Shown: positions 54,005-62,480 of the stretch, piece by piece
Layout of the letters: each line of letters starts with the position of its first letter
Position numbering within the stretch: the stretch's first letter is position 1
Source: Candidatus Gastranaerophilales bacterium HUM_9
Lineage (GTDB): Bacteria > Cyanobacteriota > Vampirovibrionia > Gastranaerophilales > Gastranaerophilaceae
DNA length: 64,000 bases
Direction of reading: 5' to 3'
Assembly: GCA_002103075.1 (NCBI GenBank)
Contig: DABG01000018.1
Span: forward strand, 406,585 to 470,584
Made by a program: the position numbers and the translations under genes
The notes under the pieces: generated by a model
Database searches by the model: none
The model's input: only the letters and a program-made list of their open reading frames with translations
What the model was told of the DNA's origin: nothing

Positions 54005-55813
54005 ATGCGTATCAATCCATTTATTACAACTCCAAATCTTTTGAATCTTCAACAAAATAGACAGTATTGTTTTTTTAAACATAATAATTTATCGCCATTA
54101 AAACAAGATACTGTTAGTTTTGGTGCGATGAAAAAACAAGAGTTTTCAGGGATTGATAGAGTATGTGTAGATAAATTCAAAGCTCCAATTGAGAAATTTA
54201 ATACAAATGAGGATTTGCAAGATTGGGCAGGTGAAAAACTCCAAACAATTTTGACAACTGATTATGAAGGGCGTAGAGAAGAAACTCAAATTCAACGAAA
54301 AGCGTTGATAAAAGAATGGGGAGATTATTTAACAAAAGAAAATGATGCGTATAACAAAACGGCAGGTTTATTGGTGATGTCTGCAATCACAAAGGATTTA
54401 GAACCAAATAATGATGAATTGCCACCGTGTTTGAATAAAGGTGTTCTTGCTGATGTGATGTCAAAAGTTGATAATGGTGAAAATGTAAATATACTAAAAG
54501 AGTATAAGACTGGGCTTAGACATCAGTACTTTGATGAAACCAAAACGGTTGGGACGGGTAAAGAATGGATAGAAATTCCGTCAAAAGAACATGACCCAGA
54601 AAATTTTGAAAAGAATGTTGATAAATTAAAAACTTTATCCCACAAAAACTGGTGTACACATAGTTTTAACGCAGAACCATATCTATCAGAGGGTGATTTT
54701 CATATTCTATTAGATAACGGAAAACCAAGACTTGGTGTGAGGTTTTATGAGGATACAATTGCTGAAATTCAAGGTGTGCAAAATAATAGTCAAATTCCGT
54801 TGGAGTATTTTGAAGATGCAAAAGAGCATGTAGAAAAAAATAATTATGAATTGGATTATAGAGCGATTGATGAATTTGAGGACGCTGAAATTAAAAAAGA
54901 AGAATGTGAAGAAGCAAAAAAAGTACTTCAACCAGCAATAGAAAAAAATGATTTTCCTAAAATTTTAGATTATTTTCATATCAAATCAAAAGAGGATAAA
55001 GATGGGTTTTATACTATTTCCCATTATGATTTAAAGCATACAGGTCGTGGAATTAAGCCTGCTGATTTAGGGGTAAATGAAGATGCAATGTTTACAAAAA
55101 TAAAACGTATCGAAGGCAAGATGAATTTAGAAGGTTCAAAACTAACGGATACAGGAGAATTGGAAAGCATTGGTGGTTATACAACTATCCCAAATTGTGA
55201 ACTAAAATCTTTAGGTAAAATTAAACACATAAAAGATGGTTTAGATATAAGTTATTCTCAATTAACAGATTTAGGTGATTTAGAAAAAGTTTATGGAAGT
55301 TTTAAGGCAGAAATGTCAGGGTTAAAAAGTTTGGGAAAACTGAAATATATTAGCGGGCATGCTGATTTTAGAGATTCACAAATAAAAAATTTGGGTGAAC
55401 TTGAGTATATTGGTGGAAGTGCAAATTTTAATTATTCACCAATTGAGGATTTAGGAAATCTAAAATTTATTGGTGGCAAAGCTACCTTTAATGATAAAAT
55501 AAAGAGTTTAAAAAATTTAGAACGAATTGAAGGTAGTGCTGATTTTACTGATTCTGTGGTTGAGGATTTGGGGAATTTGAAATACATAGGGTTTAATGCT
55601 ATTTTTAGTAAAGATGCAACAAAACAGTTAAATTCGATTTTTGCACCGCATAATCCGGAGTCATTAAAAAAAGAGCCTGAACAAAAATATAATAAACCGA
55701 CAGCGAAACGCTTGAAGAATTTGAAGGTTAAATCATTCAGAATAAAAGGTTCAAAACTAAGAAGAAGTGACTTTTTTAATGTAAAAATTGACGGTCAACT
55801 CATAGCTGATTAG
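54005..55813 (+). CDS. repeat-solenoid (LRR-like) protein with FxG leader
   Basis: 602 residues. A short motif lies near residue 40 (DTVSFGAMKKQEFSG). The middle (about 205-285) contains HKNWCTHSFNAEPYL, GDFHILLDNGKPRLGVRF and IAEIQG, a segment I associate with phage and gut-bacterial proteins but cannot name. From about 375 to 545 there are seven or eight ~21-residue repeats built on LG-x-L-x-x-I-x-G-x-x-x-F: LGKLKYISGHADFRDSQIKN, LGELEYIGGSANFNYSPIED, LGNLKFIGGKATFNDKIKSL and others. This predicts a beta-solenoid or LRR-like scaffold. No signal peptide. No Shine-Dalgarno. Confidence 0.65.
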   Translation: MRINPFITTPNLLNLQQNRQYCFFKHNNLSPLKQDTVSFGAMKKQEFSGIDRVCVDKFKAPIEKFNTNEDLQDWAGEKLQTILTTDYEGRREETQIQRKALIKEWGDYLTKENDAYNKTAGLLVMSAITKDLEPNNDELPPCLNKGVLADVMSKVDNGENVNILKEYKTGLRHQYFDETKTVGTGKEWIEIPSKEHDPENFEKNVDKLKTLSHKNWCTHSFNAEPYLSEGDFHILLDNGKPRLGVRFYEDTIAEIQGVQNNSQIPLEYFEDAKEHVEKNNYELDYRAIDEFEDAEIKKEECEEAKKVLQPAIEKNDFPKILDYFHIKSKEDKDGFYTISHYDLKHTGRGIKPADLGVNEDAMFTKIKRIEGKMNLEGSKLTDTGELESIGGYTTIPNCELKSLGKIKHIKDGLDISYSQLTDLGDLEKVYGSFKAEMSGLKSLGKLKYISGHADFRDSQIKNLGELEYIGGSANFNYSPIEDLGNLKFIGGKATFNDKIKSLKNLERIEGSADFTDSVVEDLGNLKYIGFNAIFSKDATKQLNSIFAPHNPESLKKEPEQKYNKPTAKRLKNLKVKSFRIKGSKLRRSDFFNVKIDGQLIAD

Positions 55814-55839
55814 TTTTTATCAATATTTTTAAATTGTAG

Positions 55840-55869
55840 GTCGTGTTCAACGGTTTGATTGAACACGAC
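55840..55869. terminator. hairpin between convergent genes
   Basis: GTCGTGTTCAA / TTGAACACGAC with an 8-nt loop; weak T/A tails on both sides. Between the solenoid gene and leuD. Confidence 0.6.
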
Positions 55870-55876
55870 AAAAACA

Positions 55877-56368
55877 TTATAATTTGAAGTCGCCGTTTTT
55901 CTTTATGTGTTCAACAAGTCCACCGTCTTCTAGCATCTTAATCATCACAGGTGGTAACGGTTCAATAGATATCATAACCCCTTTTGTAAGGTTGTTGATA
56001 TACCCTTTTTCTATGTCTAAATCTAATTCGTCACCTGCATCAATTGCATCTGTATCACATTCGATTGCTAACAAACCAATATTGATTGCGTTTCTATAAA
56101 AAATTCTTGCAAATGATTTTGCTAGAACTGCACTTACTCCAGAAATTTTGATAATCTGTGGGGCGTGTTCTCTTGAAGAACCTAATCCAAAGTTGTTCCC
56201 AGCTACAACAAAATCACCTTTTTTCATCTGTGAGGCAAAATTTGGGTCAGCATCTTCTAAAACGTGTTTTGCAAATTCAGGTAAATTTGAACGCAAGTGG
56301 AACAATCGTCCTGGGGCTATATGGTCTGTTGAGATATTATCTCCGAATTTGAATGCTTTTCCTCTCAT
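55877..56368 (-). CDS. leuD: 3-isopropylmalate dehydratase small subunit
   Basis: 163 residues, the shorter archaeal/bacterial LeuD form. It forms isopropylmalate isomerase with LeuC (leucine biosynthesis). GDNISTDHIAPGR at the start, GNNFGLGSSREHAP (the swivel-domain active-site loop) and IFYRNAINIGLLAIEC are all intact. The same fold serves homoaconitase small subunits, so HacB is a remote alternative. AAGGAG before the ATG. LeuC is not in the window. Confidence 0.92.
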   Translation of the reverse strand: MRGKAFKFGDNISTDHIAPGRLFHLRSNLPEFAKHVLEDADPNFASQMKKGDFVVAGNNFGLGSSREHAPQIIKISGVSAVLAKSFARIFYRNAINIGLLAIECDTDAIDAGDELDLDIEKGYINNLTKGVMISIEPLPPVMIKMLEDGGLVEHIKKNGDFKL

Positions 56369-56460
56369 CTTACTCTCCTTTTTAGTCTTATTATGACAAT
56401 TTTTATTAAATAAGAGGGGTTAGAAACCCCTCAAAAAATCTTGAACTACATAATGAAGAA

Positions 56461-56760
56461 TTATTCAAAACGAATATCTTCAGTGGCTTGAAGTTGTTTT
56501 TTTCTGATTGAATGCATTGTTGCATCTACTAATAATTGATAAGAACTATTGCTGATTTCAGGGAAATCTGTTCTTATCTGTTCGCCGACCATCGCTTCTA
56601 GCCTTCTTGTGTCAGCTAATGATTGTAGTTCTACATCAGAGGTTAACATGTCTACATAATCTCTACGAACGGTTCTTTGTGATTGGCTGAATGCTGACCA
56701 CAATTCCTTTGGATTAATGTTACGAATCTTTGATATTGATTTCTTCACATTTTCAAACAT
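56461..56760 (-). CDS. small hypothetical helical protein
   Basis: 99 residues, all-helical, no Cys and no membrane segment. It contains WSAFSQSQRTVRRDYVDML and a basic C-terminal stretch (SIRKKQLQATEDIRFE). AGGAG precedes the ATG. It lies between leuD and a SIMPL-domain gene, all on the same strand but about 100 bp apart. Not recognised. Confidence 0.55.
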   Translation of the reverse strand: MFENVKKSISKIRNINPKELWSAFSQSQRTVRRDYVDMLTSDVELQSLADTRRLEAMVGEQIRTDFPEISNSSYQLLVDATMHSIRKKQLQATEDIRFE

Positions 56761-56860
56761 GTTATTCTCCTACACACTGTTATACTTATTTAAGTATTAT
56801 TATAAAAAATTATTAACATACTTTTGCAATAATTTTACAATTTTTTACAAATTAAGTCTA

Positions 56861-57595
56861 TTACTTAACATAAAAACAAATATTTACTCTTGCATTGAGT
56901 GTCATTGTTCCTACTTCTATATTTGTTCCGCTAGTTGCACCCATTTCCATATCTGATGAAAAGTTTGTTGTTTTTGCACTCATATACAATCTTGGCATTG
57001 TTGATTTACCAGCTATTGAACAACTGCTATCTACTGATTTTATCCCTGTAATTGTTGTGCCAAGTGATGATACAATGTTTTCTGCTTGTAATTTAGCTTT
57101 TTGAGATGTTTCTGCTAACAATTTGTTGCATTCTGCTTCATAGTTTGAGATGTCGTAGGATACATTATTGATTGATGTTGCACCATTTGACATAGCAGTA
57201 TCAATCATTTGACCTGCATTTGCGATTTGTTTTGTTTGAACTTTTACATTGTTTGTAACTTGATAATAGTCTAATAATTTTTTGTTGTTATTATATTTGT
57301 ATACTGGTATCGCACTGTAATTTAATGTTTTTAGGCTGTCAGCTTTGTTTTTTTCTGTAGCTTTTTTTAGGTTTTCATAAACCTTTGTTGAAATACGTTT
57401 ATTTTCAGCTATAGCTTTTGACATTGATTCTTTTGATGTTGTTACTATTTCTACGTTAAATGTTACTGTATCAGGTGTTAATTCCACTTGAGATGTCGCA
57501 GTTGATGAGATATAACCTTGTTCTGCAAATGCTTTTGTCCCAACCAAAAAACATGACATAATGAATGTCAAAAATAATGCAATAGTCTTTTTCAT
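56861..57595 (-). CDS. exported SIMPL-domain (DUF541) protein
   Basis: 244 residues. Signal peptide MKKTIALFLTFIMSCFLVGT then KAFAEQG. The mature protein follows the SIMPL layout: ISSTATSQVELTPDTVTFNV, a KESMSKAIAENKRISTKVY helix, YSAIPVYKY, YQVTNNVKVQTKQIANAGQM, GATSINNVSY and a final strand GTMTLNARVNICF. Family members are periplasmic or surface proteins of unclear role, some linked to oxidative stress. Two Cys in the mature part. AAGGAG before the ATG. Confidence 0.88.
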   Translation of the reverse strand: MKKTIALFLTFIMSCFLVGTKAFAEQGYISSTATSQVELTPDTVTFNVEIVTTSKESMSKAIAENKRISTKVYENLKKATEKNKADSLKTLNYSAIPVYKYNNNKKLLDYYQVTNNVKVQTKQIANAGQMIDTAMSNGATSINNVSYDISNYEAECNKLLAETSQKAKLQAENIVSSLGTTITGIKSVDSSCSIAGKSTMPRLYMSAKTTNFSSDMEMGATSGTNIEVGTMTLNARVNICFYVK

Positions 57596-57660
57596 AAATG
57601 AGTACTCCTTTTTTAATAATATAGCATAAATATACTGAATATTTATTGTATAATATTTGT

Positions 57661-58902
57661 ATGAGAAGGGTGATTATTTTTCTAATATTTTGCTTGGCAA
57701 GTATGAATATATCTTTTGCCGGTGATTATGGTGCAGTTGTTTGCCCTTTTAGTTGTTTGAAAAAGTCTGATAACAATATCTTGTATTCAAAAAATCTTGA
57801 AGAAATATTTGCAAATGATTTGATAAATGAGTTGTCAGGTGCTAAAAAGTTTAATGCACCTAGTTTGGGTTCGTTAAAGAAGACATTGGCTACAAATCCT
57901 CAAATAAATTCTGGACTTGATATCAATGAAAAAATTAAATTATTAACTAAGATTTATGGTGCAAATAGATTGATAAAGATTGTTTCAAAATATGAGATAA
58001 AATCTTTGAACGCAAATTTGAATAGTAAAGCCTTAGAAAAAATGACCCTTATCAAAGATGATACGACGCTTAAATTAAGAACAGATGTTTATTTGATTGA
58101 TACAGCTGATAATAAGGTTTTGTGGAGTAATACTTATTTTAAAAGTGTTAATTTCGAAGCAGTCAATAAAAAGGATTTGTCTATTTTAATTAATTATTAC
58201 GAGAAGTTGGCACAATCTGTGACTGATGAATTAAAGGTTAAACAGCCACGTCAAAATGAGGTTGATACTGACTGTAATAAACAAAATGAAAAAGAAGTTA
58301 TTGAGCCACAAAAACTTGAAACTATAGAACTTCATCATACGAATATGATTCCTGAGATGCCTAAAAACTCAAATATTAAGCCAGTTTTCCAGCTTCAAGA
58401 AAATGTGTCTGAAAAACTTCAACCTGCAAAAAAGGTTGTTGATACAAAGAAAGAAAATGATGAGAACGTAATTAAAACACAAGAAATAAAAGAAAATAAG
58501 CAAACTCCTGTTGTGAACCAAACATCAACTCAAACAACTACTCAAAAGAGGTTTTGGTCGAATTGGGGCAAACAAAAACAAGACAAATCACAAAATAATC
58601 TGACAAAATCTAAAACAATTGAAGAAAAAACGAAAAATACGGTAGATAAACCAAAAGAAACTGTTAATAAAAAAGAAAATTCTGTAAAAAAAGAAAAACA
58701 GACTGATAATATATTTTCAAGGATAAGAAATACAATACAGGTGACACCTGCATCAAATGGTGTGCAAAAAGAGATTAAGTCGTCTGATATCAAGACAACG
58801 ACTCCTCAGCAACAACCAACGTATACGAATATTCACGTTACACCACGTAAAAATTCAAGAAATTATACTCCACAATTTAATAATTCGGTTAATGATATTT
58901 AG
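57661..58902 (+). CDS. exported protein with Lys/Gln/Asn-rich C-terminal half
   Basis: 413 residues from ATG 57661. Signal peptide MRRVIIFLIFCLASMNISFA. The first domain (about 20-200) looks folded: DYGAVVCPFSCLKKSD, FANDLINELSGAKKF, LLTKIYGANRLIKIVSKYEI and KVLWSNTYFKSVNFEAV. The pattern is reminiscent of LpoB/CsgG-like or GNA1162-like lipoprotein folds, without proof. After about residue 205 it is low-complexity (Lys, Gln, Thr, Asn) and probably disordered, ending RKNSRNYTPQFNNSVNDI. TATAAT ends 6 nt before the ATG; no Shine-Dalgarno. Family not recognised. Confidence 0.65.
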   Translation: MRRVIIFLIFCLASMNISFAGDYGAVVCPFSCLKKSDNNILYSKNLEEIFANDLINELSGAKKFNAPSLGSLKKTLATNPQINSGLDINEKIKLLTKIYGANRLIKIVSKYEIKSLNANLNSKALEKMTLIKDDTTLKLRTDVYLIDTADNKVLWSNTYFKSVNFEAVNKKDLSILINYYEKLAQSVTDELKVKQPRQNEVDTDCNKQNEKEVIEPQKLETIELHHTNMIPEMPKNSNIKPVFQLQENVSEKLQPAKKVVDTKKENDENVIKTQEIKENKQTPVVNQTSTQTTTQKRFWSNWGKQKQDKSQNNLTKSKTIEEKTKNTVDKPKETVNKKENSVKKEKQTDNIFSRIRNTIQVTPASNGVQKEIKSSDIKTTTPQQQPTYTNIHVTPRKNSRNYTPQFNNSVNDI

Positions 58903-58904
58903 AC

Positions 58905-59555
58905 CAAGGGAGCAGAGGCACGAGCAAGGCGAGAGTGAAACGTGCGTCAGGCAAAATCACACTTTTGCCTGCAAACGTGAACGTTGCCGTTTAACGCGAC
59001 CGCAGGATTTGGCAAGCGTGGAATCCCTGCGAACACAATTTGTCATTGCGAACGATTGAACAGTTTGTAATCTAGTAAGTGTGGCAATCCATAAATCAAC
59101 AGTTCTGTAAATTGTAGGTTGGGGTTTCTACCCTAACAAAATATGTTCAGGGGGATCCTGAAATAAATTCCACTACTGTCCCGAATAATTCTATTGAAAA
59201 TTATTCAAGTTCAATAACTGTTTAACATTCAGGTATCAAATAAAAAGTTTAGACATTAAATGTACATAGAGATTCCACGCTTTCGATACAGAATATTTAC
59301 AGCACGCTCTGAATGACGCACCCAAACTGTCATTCAGAGGGAGTGTAACGACCGAAGAATCCCACTAAACATGTATAGCACGTCATTACGAGGAACGAAG
59401 TGACGTGGTAATCCAGAAAAAGTCTTTTTATGTACGCAGAACCGTTTGTTTATGGATTGCCACACTTACTAGATTACAAACTGTTCAATCGTTCGCAATG
59501 ACGGATTAAAATTATCATGGACAGTAGTGGAACTTGATTCTAAATCCCTGCAAAC
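58905..59555. repeat. largest mosaic intergenic repeat block
   Basis: 58905-59030 is a G+C-richer stretch with a perfect hairpin CAGGCAAAA / TTTTGCCTG (58948-58971) and GCAAGCGTGGAATCCCTGCG. It is followed by module C (59041-), E (GGTTGGGGTTTCTACCCTAA), F (GATCCTGAAATAAATTCCAC), B (GAGATTCCACGCTTTCGATA), A (GTCATTCAGAGGGAGTGTAA), D (CGTCATTACGAGGAACGAAG), C in reverse and F in reverse. No gene supportable. Confidence 0.85.
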
Positions 59556-59569
59556 AATTCAAAACCCTA

Positions 59570-60142
59570 TCAACACTCAATAAAATTCTCAAAAATCTTC
59601 ATTCCGTTCTCAGTCAAAATAGCTTCTGGGTGGAACTGAACTCCAAAGGTTTTGCTATTCTCAATTTCTAACCCCATTATTATATTATCTTTTGTTCTTG
59701 CAGTTATTTTTATTGGTGGTTTGCAGGTGTTGATATCTACGCACAAAGAATGATACCTTGTTACGCTCATACCTTGCTCTAATCCTTTGAATATAGGTGA
59801 TAACCCAGAGGTTGTATCAAAGAATATTTCTGAATTTTTGCCGTGGAACGGTTCTTTTAGTTTGACTATTTTTGCACCAAAACTTTGGGCGATACACTGG
59901 TGTCCTAGACAAACTCCCAAAATAGATTTTTTGCCGTGGTATTTTTTTATTATCTCCATAGAAGTTCCACTATTATTAGGGTTCCCATACCCTGGAGAGA
60001 TAATTATTCGAGAAAAATCTAAATGTTCGATTTCATCAATCGTCAATTCATCGTTTTTGATGACGATAGGATTTATCCCTAAAATTTTTATATATTCTAC
60101 AATATTGTATGTAAAAGAGTCATAGTTATCGACTATAAGCAT
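59570..60142 (-). CDS. pabA: aminodeoxychorismate/anthranilate synthase glutamine amidotransferase
   Basis: 190 residues from ATG 60142; the longer frame adds 13 residues inside pabB. It releases ammonia from glutamine for the synthase subunit. MLIVDNYDSFTYNIVEY, SPGYGNP, GVCLGHQ (nucleophile C78) and GVQFHPEA (H171, E173) are all present. It overlaps the pabB-pabC fusion by 10 bp. Pairing with a PabC domain argues for folate (p-aminobenzoate) rather than tryptophan, though such subunits can serve both. Confidence 0.93.
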   Translation of the reverse strand: MLIVDNYDSFTYNIVEYIKILGINPIVIKNDELTIDEIEHLDFSRIIISPGYGNPNNSGTSMEIIKKYHGKKSILGVCLGHQCIAQSFGAKIVKLKEPFHGKNSEIFFDTTSGLSPIFKGLEQGMSVTRYHSLCVDINTCKPPIKITARTKDNIIMGLEIENSKTFGVQFHPEAILTENGMKIFENFIEC

Positions 60143-61782
60143 AGTTTCACCTCGACAATTCCACGAACAGAGTTTATGCAATATATTTTGTCTGCATTTA
60201 TAATATCGCTTTTGTATAATGTTTTTTCGTTGAGTTTATGTATAATTTTTTGTCGATATGTTCCATTCAATAATCCTGACGAGATAGGTGGTGTATATAG
60301 TTTTCCATCTTTTGATATAACAATATTTGAACGAGCACCTTCTGTAATTTCATCTTTTTCGTTTGTATAAATTACATCAAAAACTTCGCCATTTTTAATC
60401 TTTTTCATCGTATTATCATACCAATATCTATTATCAGTTTTGTGGTATAAAAATTCGTTTGAACTATTGGTTTTTGTTTCAGAAAAAATTATTTTATTAG
60501 TTTTATTTGGTTTGATTTCACTGCGTGTTACAGTATATTCCCCGTTTTTAGATAAAACAATTCTTATTATTTCTGTTTTATCAGAACTTATTTCATCTAA
60601 TTCTGTGTTATAAATAAATCCAAATTTTTTACAACTTGTTTTGAGCCTTGATAGATGTTCAGATTTGAGCAAAATTTCTCCGTTTTCAGACTTCATTGTT
60701 TCTATTAGATTGAATTTTGTTGGGTTTAAGAATTTGCGTTTGATGAAGGTTTCTTCCCACTCGTCTTGTATATCAGAGTCCCAAACTATTGCACCACCTG
60801 TGTGGCAAAGATATGAGTTTTCTGTGTTTTCTTTTTGTAGAATTCTTATCGGAACACTAAAAACAGTTTTTTCTGGAGAAATTAACCCGATTGCACCACA
60901 ATATATGTCACGGTTAAAGTTTTCTACATCATCTATTATGTGCATTGTTGATATCTTAGGAGCACCTGTTATTGAGCCACAAGGGAAAATGCTTTCAAAT
61001 ACTTTGTATAATGTTGTGTTGTTTTCTAGTTCTGCCTCTATGGTTGAGGTCATTTGATGAACGGTTTTGTGTGTTTCTATCTCAAATAGTTTGGTGACGT
61101 TTACTGAACCAGTTTTAGCAATTTTACTAAGGTCGTTTCTTAATAAATCAACAATCATTACATTTTCGGCTTTATTTTTAACGTCATTTTTTAAAAATTC
61201 TATATTTTCTTTATCTTCTTCTGGGGTTGAACCACGTTTAACTGTACCTTTCATTGGCTTTGTGGTTATTGTGTTGTTTTTTATCGTGAAAAACAGTTCC
61301 GGTGAGAATGAAAGCAGAGTTTCATATTCGTTCTTGATAAAAGTGTTGTATGGGGTCGTTTGGTTTTTTAAGAGTGCTTGATATAGTTCAAATCCATCAA
61401 GGCTTGAAGTCACTTCTGTTGGGTAGGTGTAGTTTACTTCGTATGTATTTCCATTTGAGATTTCTTCTTTAATTTGTTTTAGTGAATTTGAATATTCTGT
61501 TTTTGATATAAGTGGCTTTTCCGAAATCAAGTATTGAGTATGGATTTTTTGAGGGGTGAATCTTGAGAAGTTTTCAAATACTTCAAAATAAAGAAGTGGT
61601 TTTGGGTAATTGTATTCGTTATCAAAAAAACAGTTTTTTGCCTCGTATCTTATGTAGCCTAAAAGATAGTGAGTGTTTTTGTAACTTTCAATTTTTTCAA
61701 AAGCTGATTTTAGTGATTTTGTATCAAATGCAACGATTTTGGCTATGGGATTGGTGAAAGATTTATCTGTATATATTTGCAT
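60133..61782 (-). CDS. pabB: PabB-PabC fusion: aminodeoxychorismate synthase component I plus lyase
   Basis: 549 residues. The N-terminal ~330 residues are a chorismate-binding domain: EVNYTYPTEV, LLSFSPELFF, TKPMKGTVKRG, VDLLRNDLSKIA and FPCGSITGAPK, with HTGGAIVWDSD. The C-terminal ~210 residues are the PLP lyase fold (aminotransferase class IV): TMKSENGEILLKSEHLSRL, EFLYHKTDNR (likely PLP lysine), EITEGARSNI and PISSGLLNGTYRQKI. The fusion makes p-aminobenzoate from chorismate with PabA. TATAAT ends 6 nt before the ATG, with no Shine-Dalgarno. Confidence 0.92.
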   Translation of the reverse strand: MQIYTDKSFTNPIAKIVAFDTKSLKSAFEKIESYKNTHYLLGYIRYEAKNCFFDNEYNYPKPLLYFEVFENFSRFTPQKIHTQYLISEKPLISKTEYSNSLKQIKEEISNGNTYEVNYTYPTEVTSSLDGFELYQALLKNQTTPYNTFIKNEYETLLSFSPELFFTIKNNTITTKPMKGTVKRGSTPEEDKENIEFLKNDVKNKAENVMIVDLLRNDLSKIAKTGSVNVTKLFEIETHKTVHQMTSTIEAELENNTTLYKVFESIFPCGSITGAPKISTMHIIDDVENFNRDIYCGAIGLISPEKTVFSVPIRILQKENTENSYLCHTGGAIVWDSDIQDEWEETFIKRKFLNPTKFNLIETMKSENGEILLKSEHLSRLKTSCKKFGFIYNTELDEISSDKTEIIRIVLSKNGEYTVTRSEIKPNKTNKIIFSETKTNSSNEFLYHKTDNRYWYDNTMKKIKNGEVFDVIYTNEKDEITEGARSNIVISKDGKLYTPPISSGLLNGTYRQKIIHKLNEKTLYKSDIINADKIYCINSVRGIVEVKLCL

Positions 61783-61788
61783 AATGCT

Positions 61789-61794
61789 ATTATA
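61789..61794 (-). promoter_or_regulatory. -10 box of the pabB-pabC gene, leaderless
   Basis: TATAAT on the minus strand (61794-61789), 6 nt from the ATG at 61782. A weak GTTACA -35 lies 17 nt upstream. Confidence 0.55.
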
Positions 61795-61880
61795 CTTGAA
61801 TAAAATTTTTGTGTAACCACAAATTTGATTTTTATCTATTACCCATGTTTCTAGGATTTTTATTTTTACTAATAAAATTA

Positions 61881-61909
61881 TTGTTTTTTATGAAAATTGG
61901 ATATATAAT
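61881..61909 (+). promoter_or_regulatory. promoter of the methyltransferase gene, leaderless
   Basis: TTGTTT (61881-61886), a 17-nt spacer, TATAAT (61904-61909), 7 nt, then ATG at 61917. Confidence 0.55.
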
Positions 61910-61916
61910 ACCTCTC

Positions 61917-62402
61917 ATGAAATATTTATATTTTTACAACACTACTATAGGAAAGATTGGAATAGTTGAGGAAAAAGGGTTTGTAACAAACATTTGTTTT
62001 GTGACAATGAAAGCTCCGCTTAACGCAAGGTTATATGAAACGGATTTGATAAAAGAAACGTATAATCAAATAAATGAATATCTGGATAAAGAACGAACAA
62101 GTTTTGATATTCCGATAAATACAACGCTTAATAGACAACATCAACGTATTCTCACAGATGTTTTATGTGTGCCTTATGGAGAAGTTGTTACTTATAAAGA
62201 TTTGGGGTTAAAGAATAATATTCACCCACGTGCAATTGGTACATTTGTAAAGAAAAACCCTATTCCATTATTGATACCTTGTCATAGAGTATTGGGTAGT
62301 AATGGCAGTATTGGCGGATATATAGGCGGTGTTGAATTAAAACGACATTTGTTAGAGCTGGAAAACGTCGATTCTTGGTATTATAGGAAAGATTATTATT
62401 AA
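61917..62402 (+). CDS. ogt: methylated-DNA-[protein]-cysteine S-methyltransferase
   Basis: 161 residues from ATG 61917. The frame is open upstream to 61809, but that part is an AT-rich hydrophobic translation containing the promoter, so it is excluded. It repairs O6-alkylguanine by transferring the alkyl group to its own cysteine. The N-terminal domain is short. The C-terminal DNA-binding/active domain has VPYGEVVTYKDLG, HPRAIGTFVKKNPIPLL and IPCHRVLGSNGSIGGYIGG (acceptor C122), with ELKRHLLELE. Single gene, divergent from the pab genes. Confidence 0.9.
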   Translation: MKYLYFYNTTIGKIGIVEEKGFVTNICFVTMKAPLNARLYETDLIKETYNQINEYLDKERTSFDIPINTTLNRQHQRILTDVLCVPYGEVVTYKDLGLKNNIHPRAIGTFVKKNPIPLLIPCHRVLGSNGSIGGYIGGVELKRHLLELENVDSWYYRKDYY

Positions 62403-62422
62403 AAGTTAAATAGATAAAACAC

Positions 62423-62449
62423 GGCGGATTTGCGTTATGCAAATCCGCC
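62423..62449. terminator. hairpin terminator between convergent genes
   Basis: GGCGGATTTGC / GCAAATCCGCC with a 5-nt loop between ogt and the 463-aa gene; flanking U-tracts are weak. Confidence 0.7.
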
Positions 62450-62480
62450 TGACTTATACTCTTTGAAATTCATTTTTATA

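Noticed and set aside
59570..60142. TrpG of tryptophan biosynthesis
   Set aside because: The adjacent gene is a PabB-PabC fusion and no trp genes are present, so p-aminobenzoate synthesis is the better call, though dual use is possible.
61809..61916. N-terminal hydrophobic extension (36 residues) of the methyltransferase
   Set aside because: The extension overlaps a TTGTTT-17-TATAAT promoter and has no Shine-Dalgarno; the family N-terminus starts at MKYLYFYNTTIG.
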